Of a stretch of 64,000 nucleotides of DNA, positions 1 through 10,578 are shown in pieces. The stretch covers positions 1-64,000 of the forward strand of contig JAKSYS010000273.1 of the NCBI GenBank assembly GCA_022925895.1, written 5' to 3'. Positions within the stretch are counted from its first letter, which is position 1. Each line of letters opens with the position of its first letter. The stretch comes from Fragilaria crotonensis (lineage: Eukaryota > Bacillariophyta > Fragilariophyceae > Fragilariales > Fragilariaceae). The translations under genes were made by a program, and so were the position numbers. A model generated the notes under the pieces. The model searched no databases. It worked only from the letters and a program-made list of their open reading frames with translations, and had not been told where the DNA came from.

Positions 1-360
1 AACAACAACAACACAAGTGTACTTTTGGAATGTCGGTATCGCAGTACAACTCAACAACAACATGCCGCCGGTCGGGCGGCGTCGGCTGCTGTGGCAACTG
101 CAGTTTCGGATGATGATGATGACGACGACATTGTCGATGCAGATCAAGGTGTAGATTACAATGAACTCATTGCCTTACATGAAGATGCTGGTATGACCGT
201 TGGGGAGATTCGAAAACGATTTGGTCGGAGACATGATGCTACTAATTCGGCGGAAGATGAGGTATCCAACAAGAAGGCCAAGAGCATTCCACAAGTTGAA
301 AAGACGACGACGAAGAACGATGATGACGATGATGATGATGATGAAGATGTTGGATTCTAA
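1..360 (+). CDS. 3' end of an acidic protein of unknown function (partial)
   Basis: The frame is open from the first base of the window and stops with TAA at 358-360, so the 5' end lies outside. There is no convincing in-window ATG, which supports a truncated gene rather than a short one. The visible C-terminus starts with Asn/Gln-rich sequence, then an Asp run, a helical stretch around VDYNELIALHEDAGMTVGEI that could be a small helix-turn-helix, a Lys-rich patch (SNKKAK) and a second run of eight Asp followed by E-D-V-G-F. Acidic tails of this type are common in nuclear or chromatin proteins, but I do not recognise the family. It converges with the PsbP gene on the other strand. Confidence 0.55.
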   Translation, partial: NNNNTSVLLECRYRSTTQQQHAAGRAASAAVATAVSDDDDDDDIVDADQGVDYNELIALHEDAGMTVGEIRKRFGRRHDATNSAEDEVSNKKAKSIPQVEKTTTKNDDDDDDDDEDVGF

Positions 361-786
361 ATCTATTTGGGATGATGGCAAGTAATGCCTTCTTGGGGTT
401 GTTCCCTGTGATGGACAAAAGTAGAGTCTACTCAGAATCTTCTCCGTCCTTCTGTTGCACGCATGCCATGGAAATAATGTTAACACCGATTCACAAGCTA
501 TTTATAGATCGGGATCTACTATAGTCACGTACAATTTCAGTGTGTCCTCGCCATTGCTTTTGTCTGTCTATTTATCGTTGCTCTGGTCGGAATAAGGCGT
601 CTGTATGGCCCGTACAGATCTTGGCACAGACAAGAGTCTGACTCGGTAATAATAGCTAGCATCTAGCAACTTTTAGCTTTAGTGTTTTTGGAAACAGGAC
701 GGCACACCATTCCCAGTACACAGTCGAAAATTCTTTCCTGACTTGTGCACATGACACAAGAGACAAAGCACGTTCTCTCCCCTCTC
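361..786. other. intergenic gap between convergent genes
   Basis: About 430 bases between the ends of two convergent genes. I see no open frame, repeat or RNA gene; it should hold the two 3' UTRs and terminators. Confidence 0.5.
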
Positions 787-1749
787 TCATGCCGGATGCA
801 ATACTTGGAAACTGCGAACAGCAGCCATGAGCTCCTCTTTTGTATCTTTGTAATCCTCTTCCTTACATTGCGCTGTCAGAACGTACAACTTGTTGGCTTG
901 GATGGATATTTTACAAACAAAGTGCTTGTTACCACGTTTGCCTTGTGACAAGTAGTGTAGAATATAATAATAATCATTGTCATTGGTGGCACCATCGCCA
1001 TCATCCTTATTCCTTGTCATGAATGGATCTTCGACCAGTGTCACATCAAAGACACCATCACGATTAAGTTCAGCCAAGACCACACGGGCAGCAACTTGTT
1101 CGGGAGTTCCAAACTTTCATATTCAAACAAGCAGGTTAGGTAAGCAAACAAGAAAGAAAGAATGAGAGTTAGAGAGGAGACGATTAATCAATTGATGGTG
1201 TCAGTGTAGGTAGATTATTGACAAAGATTAAATGTGCTCATTTCGTTGGTATGTGACACGTGTGGTGTAAGGAGGATCGTGGTTACGTACCTCCTTCAAA
1301 GTGTTGATGCGCACGGGATCAATTGTGATACCAAATTGATATCCCTTGGTTGTCATTGAATTGAAATTAACTTCATCCAAATGGGTCTTGAGCGGCTTAT
1401 TCCCGATCTCAAAGTCCTTGGGAGGCACAAAGGTATAGCCAAACTCGGAAGTTGTCCTTCGAAACTCAGTATCAGGATTATTTGCAGTAATGAGCGACGT
1501 GATTGAGGTTGATTCTTCTGGTTGATTTTGTTGTTGTTGGTTTTCGGCTATTGCAGCGTCTGGAGCAATCCATAGGAATTGCAAGGGAACTGCCGCGGTT
1601 GCCATTGCTGTTGGAGGCATTGTAATGGCGACGAACGTTCGTCTTGAAAGGCGACGAGGCAGTTGTTGTGACAAAGCATGGATTGACTGCACGATACCAC
1701 AGCAAAAGAGCGTTATCGCGAGCGGCGACAGGATCCGAAACGTCGTCAT
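787..1749 (-). CDS. PsbP-domain thylakoid lumen protein (2 exons)
   Basis: Exon 1 is 1749..1291, the intron 1290..1114 (GTACGT donor, AAG acceptor, 177 bp), exon 2 1113..787; the product is about 261 aa. I chose the ATG at 1749 because it opens directly into a hydrophobic signal peptide (MTTFRILSPLAITLFCCG). A Leu follows the likely cleavage site (SIHA/LSQ), allowed in diatom plastid targeting. A twin-arginine motif (SRRTFVAI) and an AxA-type site (DAAIA) follow, indicating Tat-type passage into the thylakoid lumen. The mature part ends with the typical PsbP C-terminus (KLYVLTAQCKE ... VRSF), and FGTPEQVAARVV at the exon junction is also family-like. PsbP proteins stabilise or assemble photosystem II, though PsbP-like members have other lumenal roles; which subfamily this is cannot be told. 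Splice sites are inferred from sequence only. Confidence 0.87.
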
Positions 1750-1910
1750 GGCCAAGGCGATCAGAGATCAGATCGCGTTGTTGTTGCGTTTTGTGTTGTG
1801 ATGATCAATCAGCATGTGAGTTTGGGATAATGGTAGAAGTGGTAAATGTGCAGTACCGGGATACTACAAGTACTCTCTACTCTCTACTCTAAGCACAGCG
1901 TGGTATACAG

Positions 1911-2613
1911 CAGGGGTGGGCAAAGTTAAACTTTAACTATACTACCCCTACGAGAACGGCCATAGTATAATACTCTTGTACTACCTCCCTTGTAGAGTTA
2001 GTTACTCCCTACTGCAATACGAAAAAGGTAGTCAAAAGTTAAGTACAATTTCTAGCGTACTCGAATAGTTAATATATACTATTTTCATATCAGAGTAGTT
2101 AACTGGAGTTATACTACTCATAATGTCGAGGTGATAGTAGCACAGTAGACAGTACAATTGCCCTACTCCAGTAGCGTGATCCTTGTAGCTAGTACAAGTA
2201 CGTGGTACTGATTGTGACTGAGCATCTGAGCATACAAATTAGAGAGCACTACCGGTAGTTCCGATACTCTACTACTACTAGCTAGTAGTAGAGATAAAGT
2301 ACAGCACTCCCAGTGCATTGTGTCTCGTGTACTGATTCTACTTGCAGATTTCGCATACAACGAATTATCGATATTCAGCACTGCACAGTTAACTCATACT
2401 ACAGTTAACTCCATCCCAATGGAGTTATATTCTACAAATGATTGTAGTAGTTAGTTAAGTTATCTCACATGGTGGAAGTAGTTAGTTAGTTGACTCCTGG
2501 GTTGGTAGTAGTTATATGTAGTTAGTTAACTGCCAATATTTTTTGCGTCGTTAGTTACTGGAGTTAACTAACTGCAGTTAACCACTCGGTTAGTAACTTT
2601 TTGCCCACCCCTG
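1911..2613. mobile_element. non-autonomous hAT-type element (703 bp) with 8-bp target duplication
   Basis: The ends are inverted repeats: it starts CAGGGGTGGGCAAA and ends with TTGCCCACCCCTG. Both sides carry the same 8 bp, GTATACAG (1903-1910 and 2614-2621). CAGGGG-type ends with an 8-bp duplication are the hAT signature. The interior has no coding capacity and is made of short A/T-rich variants of GTAGTTAGTTAACTG, giving many internal inverted pairs. The perfect target duplication suggests a fairly recent insertion. Confidence 0.9.
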
Positions 2614-2621
2614 GTATACAG

Positions 2622-3487
2622 AGTACTTAATACTGTGTACTGATAAATTTATGATACTACATTACCTTCCGCAACTACTCGACTATAAATTGCATAATAA
2701 TGAATCGTACTCAAAGTAGAGATGCTATGTGAAAAACTTCATTTGTCTAATCCCAGATTAATAACCTCGAAAGGTTTATTACTTTTATGACACATTTTAC
2801 AACTATAAGCATCTATACTCTATCCTGGTAGGACTTCGGACATCGGCTATGAGAGTTTTTGTCGAGAAAGTGAGATAACATTAAGACGCAGGTTTAAGAC
2901 TTCGTCCTCTCTAACCACTTTTCTCTGCAAAGGGAATTACTTCCCAGTCTTTCTCCCCCGTAGCCTCGTTATGAGAGTGCTACTCTGCAATGTAATCCGA
3001 CTACCTATGCCACCACGTCCTCACGTACTGAGTACACATCATTCTGCCTCAACGCTCATCGCTCTCTTTCTCCACATCTATCCTTAAAAGAAGCAGATGA
3101 AATCCATCTCCAGATTGATGGCATGTTCAAGGGTGCCAGCCCGTGTTCGTTAAGAAATGAGCCTCATATGGTGACCACATCATGGTACAGAAAGCACTTG
3201 GTGCTCTGCCACGTTGCTCGCCCAGTCACCAACACTTTACCATGACACATGATCTTGTCTTGATTCCATCCCATAACGACATGAGAATTCCTATGAATTC
3301 ATATCCTTCTCGTTTTGAAGTAGCTTTAAAGGCCTGCTAATAGTTTTCGAATGGCGCATGCATGAATACGTTAACTAGAACGTGAGAATGACAGCCGCAA
3401 GTCGTGAGACGCGTACTTCGATTATGCCCCTACTAGATTAACTTAAATGCAAGGAGAACATATGCACTTGAATTTTTGCGTGTGCGA
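2622..3487. other. intergenic sequence, nothing recognised
   Basis: About 870 bases between the hAT-type element and the end of the secreted-protein gene. Only very short open frames occur and I see no repeat or RNA gene. Confidence 0.4.
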
Positions 3488-4272
3488 CTATCCCAATATA
3501 AGTGTAAAGAGATCGCGAAGTGCTGGACTCAGGCACGGCATGTCGAGGCTCGGAAGTGTCACAATCTGGATATCGACTGCCACCTTTGGGAGTAGGCCAA
3601 AACAAGGATACGCAAGAAGCGTTACGGAGAGCGTCGTTGCAACGTGGGTCTGGATGAGAAGGCTTTGAACATCAAAAGTCTCTTGAAACAAATTCTGCGC
3701 GGCAATAAGAGTACTGCTAATCAACTGCGTGCGCCTCCCATCACCATTGTCCGGATTGCAACCTTTGCACACCTGGAAAAAGGTGTTTTTGATGTTAATG
3801 CATAGTATCGCAATTAGCAAAGTGAACACCATGATTTGTGACTTACTCCACCACCCTTCCACACGTAGCCAGTAACACCCAATCGGCGAGCACGTTTGGA
3901 TGTTGTCGAAGGCACCTCACAGACTCCGGAGACAAATATGGAGCTCGGCATGTAAAGGTTACCAGCGGTGACAAGTGTAGCATTGATGATTTGCCCAATC
4001 GAGGCGAGCGTTGTTGCGCTACAGGTTCTGGCCATTAAGCCGGGCGTGATGGTCACCTTGGAGTTGAAAACGACAGCACCGCCGCCATTGGGGCACGACG
4101 TCGAAGCGATCTGAAGCAATCTTTCACTAGCTTCCGTGAATTGCTTGTCATCACCATCCACCAAATCTTGAACGAGCTCTTGAGACTTGCTGGTGCCTTC
4201 GCGAAGGTTAGCAGCGGAAGTGGCAACCACAAGAATTGCCAGTAGAAGAATGAGGCAGACTTTCGTGAACAT
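3488..4272 (-). CDS. small secreted protein with CxxCxPD motif (2 exons)
   Basis: Exon 1 is 4272..3847, the intron 3846..3773 (GTAAGT donor, TTTTTCCAG acceptor, 74 bp), exon 2 3772..3488; about 236 aa. The ATG at 4272 begins a clear signal peptide (MFTKVCLILLLAILVVATSA). The mature protein has a charged helical segment, three Cys in the middle (STSCPNGG, ARTCSA, SGVCEV), an RR pair, then GYVWKGGG joined by splicing to VCKGCNPDNGDGRR. The Trp-Gly-rich stretch followed by CxxCxPD resembles the motif in the repeat protein at 10.6 kb, so both may belong to one secreted family. No enzyme domain is recognised. The C-terminal half of exon 2 is less convincing and could hide another intron. Confidence 0.65.
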
Positions 4273-7200
4273 GGTGTATCGATGGGCGTATAATTCCAAG
4301 CTGTGCTGAGGTCTCTAGGTTGTGTCTGCCAACAATATGAGCTGATCGGTTGAGGGGAGTGGTGACTGCGCCTGGTTTGTGATTTCACGCGGAGAGCCTT
4401 TTCTTTCGAAGGGGTCATTGTGAACGAATCACTGGAATTCTTCGTAAAATGTACTGGGCGTATGGACTAGGAAGGCAATGACCGCAGTCATAAGGGAGTC
4501 GAGGCCGTATAATTGGTAAATACCAAAATCAACACGGGACCGGAAGAAGAAAAGGAGCGAATATGTGTTTTGTCTCCACTATGAGCAGTAATGTGAGGCC
4601 AATAAGGGGTCTCGCATACCAGGGGGTTCTTCCGGATGCCCCACGGTACTTTTCTTAGCTACAACGAAGTGCAACGTGGTTTCTGTACTCCACAAGCATA
4701 GGACGTAATCCATGTTCTTTAACTCCGAACGAATAATGACTTCCATTCACTAATGAAAACAGATGACGCAACAATAAAATGGAATATGGAGTTATCGTTC
4801 AGCCTTCTTACTACAAACATCATGTATCAATGGCATCAAGCCAACCCTGAGACATTTTGATGTGAATCATTTCGAAAACCTATTTAGGACATCCAAAAAT
4901 GTCTTAGATGCACTTCATGAGATTTGAAATTCCTCATTCTTAGCCTATGATCTGGTTTGTCGACTGTACCAGTGCGCGCCATCAAATACTCCGTGGTATA
5001 GTAGAGTCTTCGACGAGGTGTTGTTTTCTCCCTCGCATTAGGCGATGCCACCATCCACGCAGTCCCTGGATTGTTGCCTCTTTTTGATTCAATTTGTTCA
5101 TCTCGCTCGTCTGCCAAAGCAGTAGTATAGCACTCGGGTGCTGGGAATGGTGATGAAGATTTGGCACTTGGCACTTTCAAAGACTGCTGCGTGCTGCGTG
5201 TGGAAGGGGTAAAGGAAACTGCAAGGTATAAGATGAAGGTATCAAGCTGAAGTCTGCCGATGCTTCTGTAAAAATTCCACAATTGTGATTGATTAAGACA
5301 GCCAGTGCAATCCCCTGGGAGAATGATCTGTGATAGAGTATTGGAGCACAATCCATTCTGTCAAAAAGGCAAGAATTGTTTAAACAAGGTTTTGTTGGCA
5401 GAATTCAACAAGTTCATTGGCATCCTTCACAATGTGATGATGGAGGAGTATTGCAACATTTGGGTAATGAATAATGACACCACCAAACCGCAAGCTAAGC
5501 TGGGCCTTCCATTGTGAAGACAACAGGTAAAATTGTTCAAACAGCCTGGTGCTGACGACATGTTGGTTCCATCTGCCAAAAAAATTGTCATCATCATGCT
5601 GGACTGGAACAGAAGGTCAACTAGATGACTAAGCACTGATGAGTCTGTTGTTCCCAGTAAGCACCACCAGGCCAAGCGGGGATTTGGCACTTGCACCATG
5701 GTATTGACATATTGACCACACACTGCTGGCGCTGGATTGCAAGTTTACGTGCCTGATACTGCCTGGCGTGGTCAGAATTAAGTGTCATGGGTCAATCTGA
5801 TAGGTGTGTATGTTGAGGAGGACTGAGACAGAGGAAATATATTACGAGGTTCTCGGTGGACAATTAAAAATTATTTGTTGATCCCACTTCTGTTTAGTTG
5901 GTGTTGCCCTGAGATCTGCTGGATGCTTCCTTGTGCCATTTTGTGTAGTACCTCAGCAGCTAGTGCACAGCCAGGGACAACTCATACTGGCCATAGAGTG
6001 GCTCAGTGCTTGTCATTTAAGTCAAATTCCAGTTGCCTTTTACTAGGTCTGGTTATTGACTCACTTCACATTGAGGAAGAATTGAATAGTAATCATTGTG
6101 ACATTTTCCTGGTATTGTCATCTTAATTTGTTCTTGGCAAGTTCAACAGATGATGGTTGCAACTGTGGTTACTTGTGAGATGTGGTGTTCTATTGTTGTC
6201 TACTAGTGTTTTGGCAATCCTTAATCTGGCTGGGTTGGAAGTCGTTGTTTGTGTCTGGTCCTGGTTGTTGCAGCATTTGCTGACGTGCCTTGAGCTGATC
6301 CTGAACTGCCTTTTTTGGTTTGCTGCTGCACTAATGTCTGAATCTGATCCTTCTCCATTTTTCTGTTGGCTTCCATTGGCATTTGTTGGTGATGCTTGAA
6401 GATGTTCAGCACTTTGTTGCAACTTTTCTGCTTACTCTGCGAACACAACATACTTACCTCCTCGTACTTCTTCATCTTCTTCTTGTGAATAACGTAGTTC
6501 TTGTTTGCAACAGCATCAATCAAAACTTCATTGACCTAGTATCCAATGGTCGGTTACTTGAAGAATCTTATGAAGAAAGAGGAATCAGAAGCAGCCAGGC
6601 AAAGGATGCCAGAAGTCTTTGTTGGCAAGCAGCAGCAAGACTGTGAGGGTGAAACTTGTGACCCCACTAACCCAAATTCACCAGGGAGTCCAAATCTATG
6701 GTCTATATCGTATCCAGCTGTGGTGATTCACCAGCCATATCATCCCAAGCACAACATATTTCTTGGAAAGTAATCTTTGTGTTTTCCTATGTTTTATAGA
6801 TACTACAAAAATTCTTCATGCGTTTGTTGTGTATGATCATACATTAGTACTTTGTATGTGATTGCTTGTCATTCTGCTGCATTGGTGTTCTCACCAAGGG
6901 CAAACCAACTCCCACATGTTGCTGACAAGAGGCAACATCGTTGGGTCCATTGTTTCATCGACATTTGTGTGTGCGCACTGCAAGGTTGGTGACAACAAGG
7001 AGCAGAGATGCCATGTTATTTAATGCCCAGGTGTCAGTGTGTGTGTGGAATGCTGGTAATCACGGGCATTGCAGCCACACTTACACTTCTAGAACAAGAC
7101 CTTGTCACTTTGGTCCGTCACAAAAAATCCTTTTTCGATGGTCTGCTTCCCTCTGTATTCGATGAATGTAAGAACGATACCATGTTGGGTTTCAACACTC

Positions 7201-7370
7201 CAACCAAATAATGGTCAGATCAACAATGAAATGCTCAACATCCCTACTTCTCCATAACTCCGAGTTCTTTGTAGTACCTGGTGCCAGTAAATACTACTAG
7301 TTAGTACTCCGAGTATCTATGATTTCTCCAACACCTGTCCATTCGGATATACTGGAGACTGGAAGTATCC
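4273..7370. other. 3.1-kb region without a recognisable gene
   Basis: Only short open frames on both strands, overlapping one another, none with a convincing start or domain. Parts around 6.2-6.6 kb read on the minus strand as Gln/Lys-rich peptides in two shifting frames, and around 6.5-6.8 kb on the plus strand as short peptides, which may be decayed coding sequence. No repeat ends, tRNA or long terminal repeat found. Confidence 0.4.
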
Positions 7371-7960
7371 TTAATCTTTGATCAACGCCGCCAATTGGTC
7401 TTCCGATTCCAAAAGTTGAATAAAGGCAGGACTTGCCAAATATGTTTCAAATTCGGGCGAATCGATGGGTGGGATTCCCGACGTGACGGTTGTGGAAGGA
7501 ACGACAGGGGCCGCAGGTGGCTTGCTCCTCAATTTGGATCGAAGGACGGCAAGACCAATCAAGGAACCGTACATTCCCATAATGGCGCCGGCGACTGTAA
7601 ATTCATAATGACATATGTATAATGTGAATGTTGAATGCATTCATCATGGCAGTTTCATGAGGGAAGAGGGAGAGAGAGATCGTGAGAATGGATGTTGTGC
7701 GCAGACTATTTCACATTCCATGAAGATACACTGTATCCTGTGCGACAACAAAAAAGGGAATTTGGAATTTTCGCAACAACAACAAACGTACGTTGATAAT
7801 CTTCAGGAAAGTAGGAACGAACGGTCTTGTCAAGGCCGGTCCATTCTGGTTTGGGGCCATGACCACCTGCCATGCCACGCTTTGTTTGTTGTTGCACCAC
7901 GACGCGAGTGATGACAGCATTGCGGCGGAGGGTGGTGGTGGTACGAGCAACAGCGAGCAT
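7371..7960 (-). CDS. small mitochondrial-type membrane protein (2 exons)
   Basis: Exon 1 is 7960..7792, the intron 7791..7595 (GTACGT donor, TTTACAG acceptor, 197 bp), exon 2 7594..7371; about 130 aa. The intron splits a codon and splicing reads PEDYQ-L-AGAIMG in frame. The N-terminus (MLAVARTTTTLRRNAVITR) is basic, Ser/Thr-rich and free of acidic residues, as in mitochondrial presequences. A conserved-looking stretch follows (GHGPKPEWTGLDKTVRSYFP), then one predicted membrane helix (AGAIMGMYGSLIGLAVL), a basic turn and an acidic C-terminus. The layout resembles small accessory subunits of respiratory or ATP-synthase complexes of the inner membrane, but I cannot name the subunit. Confidence 0.75.
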
Positions 7961-8589
7961 GGTTGAAAACTGGTGAGAGGGACGGCTGCGTGCCTCGAAA
8001 ATGGCCGTGTCGAGTTGTATGTGTTGGTGTTTCAGTATGTCATATTCATACATGTCCAACGACATTCAGTTGACGCGGAGTTCGTATCAGTACAAGGGAC
8101 TGAGAGTATAGTACTGATACGAAAGTACTACAGTATAGGGATACGAAGTACTGTATCATTCAGATTTCAAGATTCCTCGTTCGCCGTTTTAATATATCCG
8201 TGTCTGTGTCAGGAACAAATCGCTCAGTCGGTTTACGTCTGACCTCTGAACTTCTCAGTTTCGGTGTCGCCGCCAGCAGCCAACAGCAGCATCATCATCA
8301 TTGGTTGTGTCGATAGGGCCGTACTCGTACTCTCCGTGTAGTTTAGAATTGACGAATAGTGCTCATTCGTTCTGAATCTGTTGTCTGTTGCATGTTATAT
8401 TGAACATTGATCATTGCCCCTGTCTGCACTGTTGTGACTATTCGAACGCAGAACGAGTTGTCGAGTGCTTAGTTACAATCCTGCCCACAAAAGCTCCGAA
8501 CACACACGGAGACCTGATAGAACAAGTTTTACTGGAAGCAGTATAGAAGGACGCGTCTGTACTTACATTCTGAAGACACCACTGTTATC
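7961..8589. promoter_or_regulatory. shared upstream region of two divergent genes
   Basis: The 629 bases separate the start of the mitochondrial-type protein gene (minus) from the start of the two-helix membrane protein gene (plus), so both promoters must lie here. Short variants of GTACTGTA/GATACGAAGTACT recur at 8090-8160. No known factor site is identified. Confidence 0.4.
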
Positions 8590-9573
8590 ATGAAACGACT
8601 ACTGCCAAAGAAAAAGGTCAAACAGCCTCCGAAACGACTTGTTGATCACTCGACAATTGACTATGAACATGCTGTGTATGAGTATCATCAGACAGTTCAA
8701 CCAGCGCTCAGCAATGATGATGGACGTCTGCCACAAATGCATTATTTACCATTATCATCCGCGTCAGCATCAACGTCATTAGATCCAGAAGCATTGTCAC
8801 CCAGACGACCATCAGAACTCATGCCATCGATTCAAGAAGCACCATCCGCAGCCACTACAGCAGACACGACGTATCAGCAACAACAATATCAGCAACAATA
8901 CCAACAACAGCAACAACAAACACAGACGCAGTACGGTTACAACTATAACGTTTATCCAGGGATACAACATAGCATGTCCGAATCGACCGCTGGTGCGGGG
9001 GACGATCACTCCATGCCGGGATCGGAATATCCCTATCACACCATGATGGATAATTCGAGTCTGACTCTAATTCCTGCCGACGCAACGTACGAAGAATTCT
9101 ATGGCGACGCCTACGTCGGTGCGCCACTCAAATACGTGTATCCCAATGGATATCAAAGCATGAGACCGCGAGGTGGACCATGGAAACTCAGCATGGTCAT
9201 TTGCATACTCTTCACCTGGTTGTCCATATTCATTGTAGGACACTGTTCCAAAGAGACGGAGTTGGACGATGATGCTCTTTTCATTGATACAAAATGGTGC
9301 GGTTCCCGTCTCTTATACGCCATGTGGGTCATGTCCATGCTCATTACCGGACTCAGTGCAGCCTATTGCAGCGTCATTGGGTACATTAAAGTACGAGATT
9401 TCGCCGTCGCCAATTCGAGGTCGCAACCGCCCGGAATGATGGGAAAATCGGATTATTATCCCACTGTTGGAGACGTCAAGACGAGCATTTATCAAGCCGA
9501 CGGCGCACCGCAATTTTGGGGAGGACACATTTACCGCCCGACGCAGGCGGCTGTGGCTGTGACGAGTCGATGA
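8590..9573 (+). CDS. two-helix membrane protein of unknown function
   Basis: Uninterrupted 327-aa frame with ATG at 8590 and TGA at 9571-9573. The N-terminus is strongly basic (MKRLLPKKKVKQPPKR). Residues about 95-115 form a Gln/Tyr-rich tract encoded by CAA/CAG repeats. Two hydrophobic segments follow: about 200-220 (LSMVICILFTWLSIFIVGHC) and about 241-266 (LLYAMWVMSMLITGLSAAYC), joined by a short acidic loop holding one Cys. The C-terminal tail is Tyr/Pro/Gly-rich. Both long tails would lie on the same side of the membrane, with only the short loop on the other. No family is recognised; the organisation resembles small tetraspan-like or vesicle proteins only superficially. Confidence 0.75.
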   Translation: MKRLLPKKKVKQPPKRLVDHSTIDYEHAVYEYHQTVQPALSNDDGRLPQMHYLPLSSASASTSLDPEALSPRRPSELMPSIQEAPSAATTADTTYQQQQYQQQYQQQQQQTQTQYGYNYNVYPGIQHSMSESTAGAGDDHSMPGSEYPYHTMMDNSSLTLIPADATYEEFYGDAYVGAPLKYVYPNGYQSMRPRGGPWKLSMVICILFTWLSIFIVGHCSKETELDDDALFIDTKWCGSRLLYAMWVMSMLITGLSAAYCSVIGYIKVRDFAVANSRSQPPGMMGKSDYYPTVGDVKTSIYQADGAPQFWGGHIYRPTQAAVAVTSR

Positions 9574-10578
9574 GAACGATTCCTCCGCCGAAAGGGACTG
9601 TCAAGTGTCGATGCCAGCATTTGTTCACGTGTTTTCGTTGTCGGGATCGCTGCTACTGATGAGGACCAAGTGAAAAGGCGTTGGCCGTAGTCGACGGGCT
9701 CTTATGGAGAGCCAGGTTCGTACAAGTACGCTGTGCAGTGGTGAGTGCTGACATGGCAGTTGTACTTGTACCTGGTCCCACCTACGGCTCATGCCTACTT
9801 CCGCTGTGCTTTGGCACCACATCAATTGCCAGTGTTTCCCAAGCTGCTGGCCAGGTGCCAACGGCAGGAGAACAATCTCTGATGTGGAAAGGAGGCATGG
9901 AATTCACATCATGCTTCACTGTCGACAAAAACTAGCTAAAGCCCACTTCAGGACCCTTAAAGAACTCCGAAAATAAGTACCTATGGCGGCGTTCTTTCTA
10001 CACGTTGCAAGCTCTGGCGCCAAATGCGACTCCAACAGATTCAGTCGGAGAACCCCTTTAAGCGTCACCAGGTTCCAGCGTTGCAACCGGTAGTTGTTCC
10101 GGGTCCTGTGTACGTTACGTACAGTTTGTTATGGTTGAAACAACTTGATTCACGCATCGCAACTGGGATCTGATGATTGGTATGGAGTATGAAGCATGGC
10201 AGGTATACATGATGGGATACGACATTCGACAGCATCGTTCGCCTCGTTGCCTAAAACACATGAGACTACGATCTCCCAAGATGCCTTTCTAGTCGCGTGC
10301 GTGACCAGGTAGCTTACCTACCTCCGACAGTACCGGGGTCACATATGACCATGAACTACGGGGAAACATGATGCATTGGACCTGTGAATCAAAAACAAGC
10401 CGTCCAAGTCCCGATAAAGCCTGTACCAATATACCAAGGTTCTAAGGACTTCAGTAGCTATTTCACGAGGAGCATCGTAGCCCGCACAGGACAAGTCTCC
10501 AAGCCCATACCAGACTAAAGGCTCACAAAATCGAAGTACAGCCGAACAGCATCACACGGTCCAAACAAAGCAGATACC
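9574..10578. other. intergenic region, upstream of the repeat-protein gene
   Basis: About 1 kb with only short frames and no repeat ends or RNA genes. The last few hundred bases should contain the promoter and 5' UTR of the gene starting at 10579. Confidence 0.4.

Noticed and set aside
4884-6773. Series of short frames considered as a decayed retroelement
   Set aside because: No catalytic motif, terminal repeat or family match could be pointed to, so no element is called.
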